The translations under genes and the position numbers were made by a program. Under the pieces are notes generated by a model, which saw only the letters and a list, made by a program, of their open reading frames with translations, did not search any database and was not told where the DNA came from. A stretch of 64,000 nt of DNA from positions 186,001 to 250,000 of the forward strand of contig JAGVRJ010000013.1 of the NCBI GenBank assembly GCA_019059635.1, written 5' to 3'. Below, piece after piece: positions 44,905-55,340 of the stretch (position 1 is its first letter; every line of letters begins with the position of its first letter). This stretch comes from Proales similis. Lineage: Eukaryota > Rotifera > Eurotatoria > Ploima > Proalidae.

Positions 44905-45565
44905 GATTGTTGTTGCTCCTCTCGTCGATGCTTAACTTGGACTGGCGGCTCCGCTGGCTCAACGACCGATCTAAACACACACTAAACTAAAGAGGCCACT
45001 CTCTGGATTTTTACTCGCTAACTCAATCGGCACTTATCCAATTTGGTCTATTAGCGACGCTAAATGCTGCCGCTAAGAGATGCCGCCGCCACCGCCGTCG
45101 ACCATCAGCAACCGCCCGTAATTCAGGCAAATGTCTGAGGCGCATTAAGGTCGACGATAGGCACGCCGCCATCTCATCTCTATTCTTATAATTATTCTGT
45201 TCTAGTTGGCCTACAACTCGTCGGCATTAGCAGCCAAATTAACAGATTCCTATTGCAGTAAATCTATCTGGGTGCGTCTTCCAATGCCCTAATGCTCATA
45301 GATAATCATAATAACAAACTTTGCAAGAGAGGGGATGTGCATGCCAAATGTGTGCTTGAACGCTCATTAATCGTATATAGTAGTGAAGCATTCGTTGCCT
45401 GGCCCCCCTCCTCCTCCTCCTCTTCCTTGGCCGCTCTCTCCCTCTCATCGAAGTTTATTCGCTTCGTTTCTACGCATTTCTCTCGAGCAAAGCGGCCGCC
45501 CATGTTGAAGAGCAATCTTATCTCAGTGCGCTCATTAATAAAAAGCAAGTGCCAACATCTAAGGC
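44905..45565. other. Intergenic, upstream of TMEM38 and downstream of CUTC
   Basis: No gene seen. Contains a CCTCCTCCTCC run at about 45406-45420. Confidence 0.5.
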
Positions 45566-46333
45566 TTATTTATTGGCGCGATAGATAGCAACCAGCTCGC
45601 TGACCAGGGCCTTGTCGGCCACACGAATGACCGTCTCGTCTCTGTCCGAACTTGCCATGTACGCTCGAGTGTTGCTTGTGGCAAATGCTGATTTGCGAGC
45701 CACACGACACGAAGAGTGAAACTGCGCGCAGCCCGTGGCTCTCATCAGCTCGGCCAGATTGGTTCTGTTGACGCCGGCACCGGCGATTATCCGCGGAGCC
45801 CTTGTCGCGCTCAGCTCAGTGAGCTGTTTGATAAGCTGGCGGCCTTCGTAAGCGCTCCTCTCTTGTCCCGAGGTCAGCAAGTGGTCGAATCCGAGTCGGG
45901 CGATTTTCTCGTAGCACGCGCGCCAGTCAGAGCAGACATCGAACGCTCGATGAAACGTCTTGCTGACGGTGTCTGGCACGAGGCGAACGAAACTAGCGAG
46001 CAGATGCTCGTCCGGCTTGCCGTTCGTGTCCAAGGCGCCGAACACCAGGCCGTCGACTCCGAGCGCACACAGCTCTCTGGTGTCGGCCAGCATGCACTCG
46101 GCCTCAAACTGGTTGTAGACGAAATCGCCCGAGCGGCATCTTATCATGCAGTTGATCCTGAACTCTGTTCTGTTCTGCTTGTTGAGCTGTTCAACTCGCT
46201 GTTTGACTTGTTTGACCAGACCGATGCTGGGCGTGAGTCCGCCCTCGTCCAGACTTGAGCACAGCTCGATTCGATCGGCGCCGCCCTCGTACGCGTTCAG
46301 AGCCGACTCGAGCGAGTCAACGCAGATCTCCAT
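45566..46333 (-). CDS. CUTC: CUTC copper-homeostasis family protein
   Basis: TIM-barrel protein of the CutC family, linked to copper handling; 255 aa, single exon, against 273 in human (which has a longer N-terminus). The start MEICVDSLESALNAYEGGAD matches MEVCVDSVESA of the family; the longer frame upstream has no ATG. Other landmarks are RIELCSSLDEGGLTPSIG, MIRCRSGDFVY, DGLVFGALDTNGKPD, FHRAFDV, LLTSGQERSAYEG and AGAGVNRTNL followed by the FHSSCR active-cleft segment. The last two sense codons, AAT AAA, form a polyadenylation hexamer before the TAA stop. It lies 137 bp downstream of EXOSC1 on the same strand. Confidence 0.94.
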   Translation of the reverse strand: MEICVDSLESALNAYEGGADRIELCSSLDEGGLTPSIGLVKQVKQRVEQLNKQNRTEFRINCMIRCRSGDFVYNQFEAECMLADTRELCALGVDGLVFGALDTNGKPDEHLLASFVRLVPDTVSKTFHRAFDVCSDWRACYEKIARLGFDHLLTSGQERSAYEGRQLIKQLTELSATRAPRIIAGAGVNRTNLAELMRATGCAQFHSSCRVARKSAFATSNTRAYMASSDRDETVIRVADKALVSELVAIYRANK

Positions 46334-46470
46334 TCCCCTGGGCAACAATTAATTCGCCGCTTGCCTCAAATTGACCGACTCATGAGCTTTCTAGTCCCAC
46401 AAGCTAAAGCCCCCAGACATGAGCTGCGACTCAATTTGCTTTATTTACACGAACGGAGATTAGTGGCGGC

Positions 46471-47409
46471 TCACTCGCTCGGCTCGGCGTAGTCGATAAA
46501 CTCGGGCTGCACTTTGGCCACTTTGCGATACTCCTTGATCATTGTGACCGGGCATTGCATTTCGCTCCACGAGACGGGCACCATCCGATGACCTTTGCGT
46601 GTTGGCGTGCTGGACTTAGATGGCCGACGGCGACCGGTTGTGGCATTTACCCGCTTCGCTGTAGGCAATCACGACGCCGAGCTCGTTCTCGGCGCAACTC
46701 AACGAGTAGGAGTTGGCGTCGCCGAGCGACACCACCCGGGCAATGACCACGTCGCCGCATCTGAACGACTTGCTCATCTCGATCTGGCCTGTTTAAGCGA
46801 GAGCCTGAAGCCCGACTGAATGAGACAATGGGCTCACCTTGTCTTTTTCGGTCGCTCTAATGTCCTTGCGGCTGGCCGAACGAGTAAACGAGATGGACAC
46901 AGAGTTGGCCAAGACTGCAACAGCTTACTTGATCTGTCCGACAAAGTACTCTTTGACCACCGTGTTGTTTATCGACAGGATGAAGCATTTCGCATATCTG
47001 GGATTCACGTGTGTGATCTAGTCGAATGTGCAAAAGTGGCCAAAACGAAATGCATGGTGCCGCACAAACCCTGGCAATGACCAAGTTTCCGATCGACGGA
47101 ATCAGAACGTTCTTCTCTTTGTGCGTCTTAATCGACACGGTCGGCAGCGCGATGCTGGCCGTGCTCTTTGACTCGGCGGCCGACTTTGGACTGGTCGCCT
47201 CCTTTTCCACTTTCACTCGGCCCATTAGAGACGCGTAGAGGAAGCCGTCGCGCGAATATGTTCCGTAGCCGGCCCTCGCCTGGTTTGCCACGCATATCTT
47301 GTCGCCTTCAAACAGCCGAGCCAATGTTAGCGAGTCAATGTTGCCGAGTCAATGCTCTCTGTTGGCCCTCACCTGGCAAGTAAACGTCTTCAGATAGCTT
47401 TATATCCAT
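46471..47409 (-). CDS. EXOSC1: EXOSC1 / CSL4, RNA exosome cap subunit
   Basis: S1-domain cap subunit of the nuclear and cytoplasmic RNA exosome; 216 aa, against 195 in human. Exons from 5': 47409-47373, 47305-47070, 47017-46929, 46871-46838, 46783-46651, 46592-46471; introns 52-67 bp. All phases sum to a clean frame. The N-terminal domain reads DVYLPGDKICV...AGYGTYSRDGFLYASLMG. The S1 domain includes LVIARITHVNPRYAKCFIL and RKDIRATEKDKIEMSKSFRCGD. The zinc-ribbon-like end MVPVSWSEMQCPVT...KVAKVQPEF is near-identical to human. The fourth exon is just 34 nt. AATAAA on this strand at 46445-46440. It is followed 137 bp later by CUTC. Confidence 0.95.
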
Positions 47410-47710
47410 TGCGTGTTTGCTCTGTCGCTCGAAGCCGAGTGTGTTGGCCGCATGCAAATTTGAATTCAGTTTTAGCAAAAGCGCGTTGCAAATTCAACTT
47501 GGCCATCGCTCTCTGCTATCAGCCCGCTCTAAAAAAAAAAACGCACTCGGGAACGTTTCAAAACTTTACTGGGATATTCACTAGCGTTTTGACTAAAATA
47601 GTGTTCTCGAAAATTAGATTAGGAACCACTTGAACATGAGCCTAGAATAAGAGTCGAACTAAAAAATGGGCTAATTTTGGCTGTGAGTATAGATTTGCTT
47701 TGAGCATTGG
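47410..47710. other. Intergenic, EXOSC1 5' / AGL 3'
   Basis: 301 bp; a poly-A run at 47531-47540 and no gene. Confidence 0.5.
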
Positions 47711-50700
47711 CTAGTTGGAGATTGAGAGCTGATACAGCGCTTCGATGGTGGTCGCCATCGACCAGGCCTGCGACATGCAGCTAAAGTGGCAGACTTGGCC
47801 GTTTTTGTTGGTCAACTCGGGCAGACCTTTCCAGTTGTTTGAGCGCAAGCACTCAGACAGCTTGCCCATGTGCTGTCTGATGAGTCGCACGGCCTCGCTG
47901 CGTCGCTCTGGCTCGTTCTCGCTGTAGATAAGCAGCGAGCGCAAGTAAAAGCCGACCGGCCAGAGCCACTCGGGCCCTTGGTGGTAGTTGAACCCGTGCG
48001 ACACATGCCAGTCGCTTGATGCGTTCGAGTTGTCATAGTAGCCTCGGTAGTTGTAGTCACTCTCGTCCAAGGTCTTGATGCCGATCGAGTCGGGCTCGTT
48101 GAGCAGAAGCCTCTTGACCTGATCGAGAGCCAGATTGGCGTGCTGCTTGTTGAACATTTGCGGCGCGACAGCCATCGCGATCAGGAAATTCGGCCGACAC
48201 TGATAGTCGCTCCATGGAGTGCTTGAGTTCACCGTGTCCTTGTAGATGCTGCGCTGATTGATGTGCGGCGAGCTAGAGTCGTCTGCGTCGATCCAAAAGT
48301 GCTTCTCAAAGTTGGCGTCCAGACGAGCTGCCCATTGCTTCCACGTTATTCGCGAGCCATTCTCCAACGTGGCTCCGTCGTACGGGTACTCGGCCCGGGC
48401 GTTGGCCTCGATCAGCCAGCCAAGCACGGAGCGGCACAGGCCGACCAGCTCGATGGCAGAGCCGTCGCGCGGCGTCGCCGGCGTTCCTTTGTTATTCGCT
48501 TCGGCCGAGCTGCCCATTTTGTCCATCCAGGTGCCACAGTTGAATTTGTTGCCGCCAAACACAAAGCCAGTGTCGAGGTCGACTCCGATCTCGTTGTCGA
48601 AGCCTTGCGACTGCATGTGCTCGTCGATCTGCTTTCCGGCGTTTCGCTCTCTAAACTTGAGGCCGTTCAAATGCTTGCTGAGCGCCTCCTGAATGATGTC
48701 GAGCAGCTTTTGCTTGCGCTTCGGGTCCGACTTGAGCTTTAGTTCTTGCTCGTTCGGGCACTCGGCGTCATCAGTCGGGTAGAGTCGGTAGACGAGCGCG
48801 TTGAGAATGCTCGAGTCGTAGATCTGGCAGTAGTCTTGAATGGACTTGAGCCACCACCAGACGGCGTCGCGAGCGTTGTATCGAGCTCCCTTGCCCTCGC
48901 CGAGCAGATTGGGTATGAGGCCGTGCCGCAGACAGGCGCCGTAGGCCAGAATCAGGTTCCTGGCGTCCTCTCGCCGATTGGTCAGCAGCAGCAGTCCTCT
49001 AATCGATATGAACGTATCACGTGCCCAATTGCGCATATAAGTGACGCTGAAAAACGGCAGACCGGCACTGAGCGACAGCATCAATGAGCCGGGCTCTGGG
49101 TCACAAATGGCGTCGGGCAGGCGCGAATCGCGCAGCAGTCCGCACAAGGCCACACTGGTCAATGCCAGCGACTTGAGGAAATGCGAGCCTTTCGACACGT
49201 TAAAGTGCTTGGTCGCTTTGTTCTCGTTCTGGCTCATCAAATGCCAGCAGCGGTCCAACGCCTTGCTGTACAGGTGAGTGATCAGCAGGTCGAAGTAGCT
49301 CGGGATCAAATAGCGCGGCAGCTTGCTCATACAGTCGAACGCTCGCTTGAGCCAGTTGGCCACCGTCTGTAGGCTGCCTCTCAACTCTGGCTCTATCTCA
49401 TGGTACTTGACCAGTCGGTTGACTATGTACTCCATGAGCCAGTCGCCCTCTCGCAGGTTCTCAAACAGAGGATGGCCCAGGTTGTTGCTGAGGCGTTCGC
49501 GCTCCAGCACGTTCATCAAGCCCTGCAAGCCGCAGAAGGTGAGCGGTCCGTGCTTGGGCACCACGTAGACACTGTCGGCCACTCGCTCGCTGCTGTCCTC
49601 CTCCGAGCATCTGAACAGAAGAATGTTGAGCTCGTCGTAGCTCAAACCACAGAGAGCCTGCTCTATTTCCGAGCCGCTCTGGCTTGTGTCCACTCGGGCC
49701 CGGTCGAGCTCTTCGATTGAGCTCCACAATTGCGGCAAGTGTTCGGACGACTTGGCATTCAGCACCACCCGGAACAGAATCACAGCGCCCGGCGGCAAGT
49801 ACTTGAAGTGCACCACACTCTCGTCGCCGTTGTAGTCAACATGGCCGACAAAGTCGCTCTCGGCCACGCTGATGTTCTCCTTAAGTCTGAGGGCGAAGTT
49901 GCGCAGTCCGTTCACAAACTGGCTGCTGCGCTCGAAGCCGAGGTCGGACGTCGACTCGATGCGCGCCTCCATTAGGACCGAGTCGATCCTGGACGGGATG
50001 TGAACCGGACGCTGAAGCGAGTGCGCCGAGAACTGGTCCGGATGGGTGAAAGAGGTGCGCGAAACGAGCACATAGCTCTCGTGGCTTCTCGGGTTGTGTC
50101 GAGTGACCACGATGGTGTCCGCGTCGAACTGATCGATGTAGATGCCAGTGAAGCCTTTTAGGCCGAGATGAGAGTGCAGTTGGTTCATGATGCGCTTTGC
50201 GCTTATGATGCCCGAGCTGAGATGGACCGAGTGCGGGTCGACGTGGTGCCACTTGGCGTACGGCCTCTCCTCGGTCACCACGTTGATGTGATGAGGCACG
50301 AGTTCGTCGAAGCCTCTGGTGCTGCCCACCGCACAGCCGCTCATGAAGACAAGCGAGCTGGTGGCCAGCGTGTCGTAGACGCAGTGCTTCTCGATCAGCG
50401 CCGGATTGTCGTGCGTCATGTCGTAGAATATGGCGTGCGCCACGCCCGGCTCCAGTGGCTTGCATGGCGCCTGAAAGAAGGAGCCAACGGGAGGGCCACC
50501 GAACCGATGCACGAGGCGGCCGAGCTCAACAGAGCTCCAGGCGGTCATTGCCTCTCTGATCAGCGAGGTGATGCCCAGCTCCGAGCAGAACTTGTTGTCG
50601 ACCTGCTCGCTGTTGGTGAACAGCTCCGCGATTATGTACAAGTTGGGCTTGACCGAGCGGGCCACGTCCAAAAAGTACTGCGCCACGTGAATGGGCGTCG

Positions 50701-52399
50701 AGTGGCAGTTGTCCAAACGAACGCCGTGGAAGACTCGCGCGGTCGCCTTCGTGTACTCGGTCATGTAGCTCCACAGCTCTGGACTGTCTGCCGGCTTCTC
50801 GCCGTAGCGCAGCTTTACCGAGTCGCCCCAGGGAATCAGCTGGCGCCGCAAGTAGACGGTGCGCCCGGGCGCAGCAAAGTTGCTCAACGGATCGTCGCCC
50901 ATCACCCAGCCGTTGTGCGCCTGGATTCGAACGGCTGACGAGGGCTCGGTCGCTCTCTGCTCGTCAGAGAGCACGTCGGCGTCCGCGAACGGAAAGTAAA
51001 AGTAGCTGCGCGCGATCGGCTGCTCTTTGCTCACTCGGCGCCAGTTGGGACCGTCTGGCGCGAAGAAGAAGTAGCGAACAGTCGCGATGATGTTCTCGAC
51101 CGCCTCGGACAAGTAGGCGCTGATTGTCTGCGAGGCGTGCTCGTTCAGACTCTTCATTTTGCGCTTGAAGCGTCCGAGCACATTGTCGACAATGAGCCGA
51201 TTCGCCTCCGCCTGGTGCAGACTCTGGCTCAAGTCGAGCTGTTCAAACTCGATCTCAAACACTCGCTTGACCGAGTCCCAGTTCAGCTCGCAGGACAGAC
51301 GACGGTACTGCGCGTCCGGCACTATTTTGAGCTCGTTCCACGCGTCCTCTTTGACTTGCTCGTAGTTGAGGCGCTTCTCTTTGTAAGAGTCTACAGGGCT
51401 CTTTTCAATTCGACGCAGCGTCTCGTCGCTGATCTCGTGCAGCCACTGCATCAGAGTGTCAATGTCCAGAGTGAAATACTCCTCCAGCTCGTATTTGGGT
51501 ATCTCCTGCCATCGCAGAATGAGCCGCAGAGTGTCGAGGTCTTTCTCCTCGAGACGATCGCGCATTATTCCCTCGCTCTCGTAGACGCCGTTCATGATGT
51601 TGAGATTCACGTGGTAGATGATGCGGTCCAGAACAAAGGCCGGAATCAGATGGGCCGAGTTCTGCAGGTTGTACGTGGCCTGTGGACACGACTTGAGAAA
51701 CTCGGCGTCGTTCGCCATGTGGTTGTAGACAAGGTCGCACAGACTGAGCACGTTCCACTCGGAGTAGAGCGAGTTGACGAGCTCCTCTAGAGCGGCCATG
51801 TCGAACTTGCCGTTGGCGTTCGCGTAGTCCATCAGCTTGAGATGGTCGCGAATGCAGTAGCTCGAGGCCGACTCCTTGCTCAGATCTTGCACCGGCGTGA
51901 AGTGAATCATGTTGTAGCCGCTCTGTCTGGTCACTTCAAGTCGAGCTTTCCACTCGTCGAGCGGACCGAGCAGCTTGCTGAGCACCGTCTGCATTTGAAT
52001 GCCGTTCAGGTGCAGGAGCGTGCCGTCGGCGAACTTGAGCTGCGGATCGACGAGAAAGTTGGCGCCGCCCTTGCACTGGTCGAGCTTGAACTCGCTGCCG
52101 AATGTGAAAAAGTAGCTGAACGCGCCCGATCGAGAGCAGTCGATCTCCACGTAGGCGCTGAACACGTCCATCAACTGGCAGTCGTTGGCAGGCATTTTCC
52201 ACTCGTACTGGTAGAACGTGCCTCGCTCGAACGGCATGTCCCCGGCCGGCGGCATGTTACAGAACACTCTGACGCGCTCGTGTAGGATGCGATTCGACAG
52301 CTTGAGACGAAGCAGCGTGCCCACCGAGAGCCGATACAATTTGCCGTAGTTGAACTCGTCCTCGTCCAGCGTCTGAACTCTGATCTCTCTGTCTGCCAT
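47711..52399 (-). CDS. AGL: AGL, glycogen debranching enzyme, intronless
   Basis: Bifunctional cytosolic enzyme that finishes glycogen breakdown: a 4-alpha-glucanotransferase moves a maltotriosyl unit, then an amylo-1,6-glucosidase removes the branch glucose. It is 1562 aa in one 4.7-kb exon; human is about 1532 aa with over 30 coding exons. The start MADREIRVQTLDEDE and FERGTFYQYEW fit the family. The transferase active site reads GVRLDNCHSTP, with nucleophile Asp563, and IIAELFTNSE with acid/base Glu592, the same 29-residue spacing as Asp526/Glu555 in human; MTHDNPALIE carries the third acid. The C-terminal GH133 glucosidase region includes LPFFSVTYMRNWARDTFIS, GKGARYNARDAVWWWLKS, NCGTWMDKMGSS and GPEWLWPVGFYLRS. 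Both active sites look intact. Confidence 0.98.
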   Translation of the reverse strand: MADREIRVQTLDEDEFNYGKLYRLSVGTLLRLKLSNRILHERVRVFCNMPPAGDMPFERGTFYQYEWKMPANDCQLMDVFSAYVEIDCSRSGAFSYFFTFGSEFKLDQCKGGANFLVDPQLKFADGTLLHLNGIQMQTVLSKLLGPLDEWKARLEVTRQSGYNMIHFTPVQDLSKESASSYCIRDHLKLMDYANANGKFDMAALEELVNSLYSEWNVLSLCDLVYNHMANDAEFLKSCPQATYNLQNSAHLIPAFVLDRIIYHVNLNIMNGVYESEGIMRDRLEEKDLDTLRLILRWQEIPKYELEEYFTLDIDTLMQWLHEISDETLRRIEKSPVDSYKEKRLNYEQVKEDAWNELKIVPDAQYRRLSCELNWDSVKRVFEIEFEQLDLSQSLHQAEANRLIVDNVLGRFKRKMKSLNEHASQTISAYLSEAVENIIATVRYFFFAPDGPNWRRVSKEQPIARSYFYFPFADADVLSDEQRATEPSSAVRIQAHNGWVMGDDPLSNFAAPGRTVYLRRQLIPWGDSVKLRYGEKPADSPELWSYMTEYTKATARVFHGVRLDNCHSTPIHVAQYFLDVARSVKPNLYIIAELFTNSEQVDNKFCSELGITSLIREAMTAWSSVELGRLVHRFGGPPVGSFFQAPCKPLEPGVAHAIFYDMTHDNPALIEKHCVYDTLATSSLVFMSGCAVGSTRGFDELVPHHINVVTEERPYAKWHHVDPHSVHLSSGIISAKRIMNQLHSHLGLKGFTGIYIDQFDADTIVVTRHNPRSHESYVLVSRTSFTHPDQFSAHSLQRPVHIPSRIDSVLMEARIESTSDLGFERSSQFVNGLRNFALRLKENISVAESDFVGHVDYNGDESVVHFKYLPPGAVILFRVVLNAKSSEHLPQLWSSIEELDRARVDTSQSGSEIEQALCGLSYDELNILLFRCSEEDSSERVADSVYVVPKHGPLTFCGLQGLMNVLERERLSNNLGHPLFENLREGDWLMEYIVNRLVKYHEIEPELRGSLQTVANWLKRAFDCMSKLPRYLIPSYFDLLITHLYSKALDRCWHLMSQNENKATKHFNVSKGSHFLKSLALTSVALCGLLRDSRLPDAICDPEPGSLMLSLSAGLPFFSVTYMRNWARDTFISIRGLLLLTNRREDARNLILAYGACLRHGLIPNLLGEGKGARYNARDAVWWWLKSIQDYCQIYDSSILNALVYRLYPTDDAECPNEQELKLKSDPKRKQKLLDIIQEALSKHLNGLKFRERNAGKQIDEHMQSQGFDNEIGVDLDTGFVFGGNKFNCGTWMDKMGSSAEANNKGTPATPRDGSAIELVGLCRSVLGWLIEANARAEYPYDGATLENGSRITWKQWAARLDANFEKHFWIDADDSSSPHINQRSIYKDTVNSSTPWSDYQCRPNFLIAMAVAPQMFNKQHANLALDQVKRLLLNEPDSIGIKTLDESDYNYRGYYDNSNASSDWHVSHGFNYHQGPEWLWPVGFYLRSLLIYSENEPERRSEAVRLIRQHMGKLSECLRSNNWKGLPELTNKNGQVCHFSCMSQAWSMATTIEALYQLSISN

Positions 52400-52897
52400 C
52401 TTTTCAATTGTTTCTAAATGCTGATTGCATGAGCTTGATTAAAATCAGCTGCTCAACAGCTCAAGGCCTAGCGCTTTTCCCCTTCTCCCAAATAGTGTGG
52501 CCAACTATTAGAAAATAGCGTTCGCAACATTAAACGCAATTCAAATTATGCTAAACAGATTCGGAGGCAAGAATCAAATGCTTTCATTGAATTGTTGCAT
52601 TCATCGCCGTCGTGATCTTCTGCCAGGCCAGTCAGCCGATGCATTCGAATTTGACCAGAGCCAGCTCAGAGCTCGATCATCCCAGAGCTCGATCATTCCA
52701 GAGCTCGGTCATCCCAGAGCTCGTTCAGCTAAGAGCTCGGCTTGCTTGATGCCTCATTTCAAAATTTGCGCCCTATCCCCGCCCGCCCCCGCTCGTAGTG
52801 GAAAAGAGAAGACTTGATGGCTCGAGTTCATTTGGACGGTTTATTGACAAATTTCTCGCTCGTTCGAATTCGAGCTGAATGAATTCAAACAGGAGGT
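52400..52897. other. Intergenic, AGL 5' / SFR1 3'
   Basis: Contains a short tandem repeat (52661-52740) and AATAAA for SFR1 on the minus strand at 52845-52840. No gene seen. Confidence 0.6.
52661..52740. repeat. 16-bp tandem repeat (CCAGAGCTCG[AG]TCATC type)
   Basis: About five imperfect copies of an AGAGCTCG-containing unit of 15-16 bp, upstream of AGL. Each copy carries a GAGCTC palindrome. Confidence 0.8.
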
Positions 52898-53432
52898 TTA
52901 GTCGAGAAAAGAGTCGTTCTGCTCGTCGTAGCCAAGGATGTTGAGATCGCCCTTTGTTGCAATTGAGAGTTTGTCTAGTCTGGAAAGGGCAAAAGAGGCC
53001 ATCGAGTGTTACGTTCAGTTTTTGAATGAATTTGCCCATTGTGAGCTCTTTGTCGTGCTCAAGCGGATACGTGACTCGGTGGTGTTCGTAGAGCTCTTGG
53101 ATCGCCTTCTGAGCGACTCGGCGCCATTTGTCGATGGCCGCGTCCAGCTCTACGATCTCTTTCTGCGTCTGCGTGCGACACTTGAGCCGATCAACGTGTT
53201 GGGTAAAAGAGAGACGAACCTTGCTGTTGTAGACCTTGACCAGTTGCAGGCGACGCAGCCTTTCCTCCTTTCGCTTGAGCTCAGACTCAAGGGCCGAGCA
53301 TTCGCGGCGAAGCTTTTCTGTTTCATCTTCTTCAGGCCGACTCGACTCGAATCTGGCCGCCTTGGCCTCTGGGCTCACGACAGATGTCTCACTGAGCTTC
53401 TTTCGTTTGTAGCTTTTTGTCAAAAATGGCAT
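52898..53432 (-). CDS. SFR1: SFR1 (MEI5), SWI5-partner recombination mediator
   Basis: Coiled-coil protein that with SWI5 loads and stabilises RAD51 filaments in homologous recombination; 138 aa. Exons from 5': 53432-53220, 53162-53013, 52951-52898; introns 57 and 61 bp. The first intron is stopless and a multiple of three. Identification rests on KEERLRRLQLVKVYNSK followed after the intron by ELDAAIDKWRRVAQKAIQELYEH, matching human LKMVKMYRSK and LLIKKWRSCSQLLLYELQ, then LTMGKFIQKL and a final YDEQNDSFLD (human YNRSEEEFID). It is shorter than human SFR1 (about 245 aa), lacking most of the variable N-terminus. Head to head with RIB43A, 394 bp apart. Confidence 0.82.
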
Positions 53433-53826
53433 CGCTCACTCGGACTGATGCGGCGAGTTGCTTCTCTTTGCTAGCATGTTGCAGACAGAAGCGCATTTCA
53501 AAGTTGACAGGAGCGGGCCATCGACAAAATAAGAGGCTGCGCGTGGACAGGGGCTACCTGGTGCGATTCGAGTTGCAGCTCTCTTCTTGCCTAATTATTC
53601 GCGCTAATAATTGCGCGATGCTTTGTTGAGTTGCCATGGCTACTTGTTGGCACTTATTCCAACGCTTACTCTCAATCAAACAAGCTTGCAAGTGAGTCGG
53701 TCGGTCGGTCTAAATAAAAAAAGAGTTGCCGCGTGTTGTTTGCCTGGCAGAAGGGGCCCGGCCAGAAGTGTGCAACACTCATCGACCAGATTGAGTTTGT
53801 TTAGATTGAGCTGCTGTTTGGTCTCC
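53433..53826. other. Divergent intergenic region, SFR1 / RIB43A
   Basis: 394 bp; contains a (GTCG)n-like run at 53697-53709. No gene seen. Confidence 0.5.
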
Positions 53827-55284
53827 ATGTACAAACTGGACTTACCCGCCGATTTAAAAGAGCAGGCGGCCATTGAGCGCCGCCGTCGCCTCGAAAAGGA
53901 ACGACAGGCACGCATATTCAACAACAAGCATCGTCTGATCGGAGTAAGTGCCTGCTCTGCTTTACTGCTGCTGTTGCTGTTCGACGCATCAACTCACCGA
54001 ATCGATTTAGATCGACAAGACTGCGCTCGATCAACAGGTCCTTGACAAGAAGTACGAAGAGGACATGGAGCGCAAACGCTCCGAGGCATTTGGTAGGCTG
54101 TGTTGAAAAGCGAGACTCTGCACGACTCTAACGCCGCCCGCAGCTCATGACATGATCAGAAACGACCGAGTTGCTGTTCTGCTCGAGAAGAGGCAAGAGC
54201 ACGACGAGAGAGAGATGAACAGAGCGATGAACGAGTTCCGCGCTCTGCACCAACAGCCGGACGCTCGACGTGAGTGGGACCTGCAGGACCCGGACCATTT
54301 GAAGAAAGACCGGCCGGCCCGTCTCTACGACGACGATCCTCGCTGCGGCCCGGCAAGCATTCAAAAGTTCGACGGTGAGGATCTAAACAATCCGGCGCGT
54401 CGCAAGTTCCAGCAGGAGCAGATCAGAGAATGGTCCCTGCAGCAAGTAGGCCCATCTGCCACCGAGCAACTGCTTCTTGCTAACTCGCTTTCTACTCTCG
54501 CCCTCTCCCAACTTGCCTCAAACAACAACAGCAACACGAAAAGAACGTGGCCCGCATGCAGCAGAAAATGGCCGACAAACTGTACGATCTAAAGCAAATG
54601 GAATTGGACAATCGTGCTCGACAGCTGACCAAGGCCGAAGAGGAGTGCAGAAGAGCGATAAACGTGGCAGTCAAAGACTACAACGACGCACTGGTAAGCG
54701 CCCGGGCCTCTCGCAGCACTCTAGCTGGTCTAAACTTGTCGAAAAAAGAAACGCGAGCAAGAGTACCGTAGAGCGATCAAACACCAGCAAGAGCAGGACG
54801 ACAACATGACTGAGATAGCCAACACCATATTCAGTGATCTAATGACCGAGAACCCGGACCAGGCCATAAGCGCATTCGGACCGCACAGAGTGGTGCCAGA
54901 CAGGTACAAGGGAATGTCCGGCGAGCAGCTGGAGAAGATTCGCTTGGAGCAACTTCGACAGATCGAAGACAGAGTGGTGAGTGCAAGCTTTTGTCCGAGT
55001 CGACGAGCCCTTACAATCGTTGCCACGTGTTGAAGCGAGAAAAAGAGATGGAACGCCTCGAACAGGAAGAGTATGACAAGAGGCGTGTGCTGGAGGCCAA
55101 GGCGGGCATGATCAAAGAGAAGCAGCTGGAGAGAGAGAGGCGCGAGCTGGAGCGACAGCTCGCCGACCACAACAGACGCCTCGACTTTGAGCAAAAGTCG
55201 CACAAGTCCTACATGGACAAGGTGGTCTACACCAACCAGCCGACCGCCGCCTATTTCATGCAGTTCAACACCACCACTCGCTAG
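53827..55284 (+). CDS. RIBC2: RIB43A-family (RIBC) ciliary microtubule inner protein
   Basis: Doublet-microtubule inner protein of motile cilia and flagella; 379 aa, against 382 for human RIBC2. Exons 53827-53943, 54011-54092, 54144-54445, 54532-54693, 54749-54976, 55036-55284; introns 51-86 bp. It is conserved along its whole length: [70 protein letters not shown] and a final [18 protein letters not shown] (human YTNQPTGDYFTQFNTGSR). The protein is almost entirely charged coiled coil, as expected. Its presence implies that this animal builds motile axonemes, at least in sperm. RIBC1 versus RIBC2 cannot be separated by eye. Confidence 0.96.
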
Positions 55285-55340
55285 CCATTTGACCCGATCG
55301 TCACTCGCTGGCCATTTGACACGATCGTCGCTCGCTGGCT
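55281..55340. repeat. 27-bp tandem duplication at the RIB43A 3' end
   Basis: CGCTAGCCATTTGACCCGAT and its near copy CGCTGGCCATTTGACACGAT follow each other, with a third partial copy; the first overlaps the stop codon. Confidence 0.8.

Noticed and set aside
45289-45588. 98-residue frame upstream of CUTC's 3' end
   Set aside because: Low-complexity Ser/Leu composition, no homology, overlaps the CUTC 3' region.
45566-47409. EXOSC1 and CUTC as a two-gene operon
   Set aside because: Same strand and only 137 bp apart, but EXOSC1 has its own AATAAA and no trans-splicing signal or other polycistronic pair is seen.
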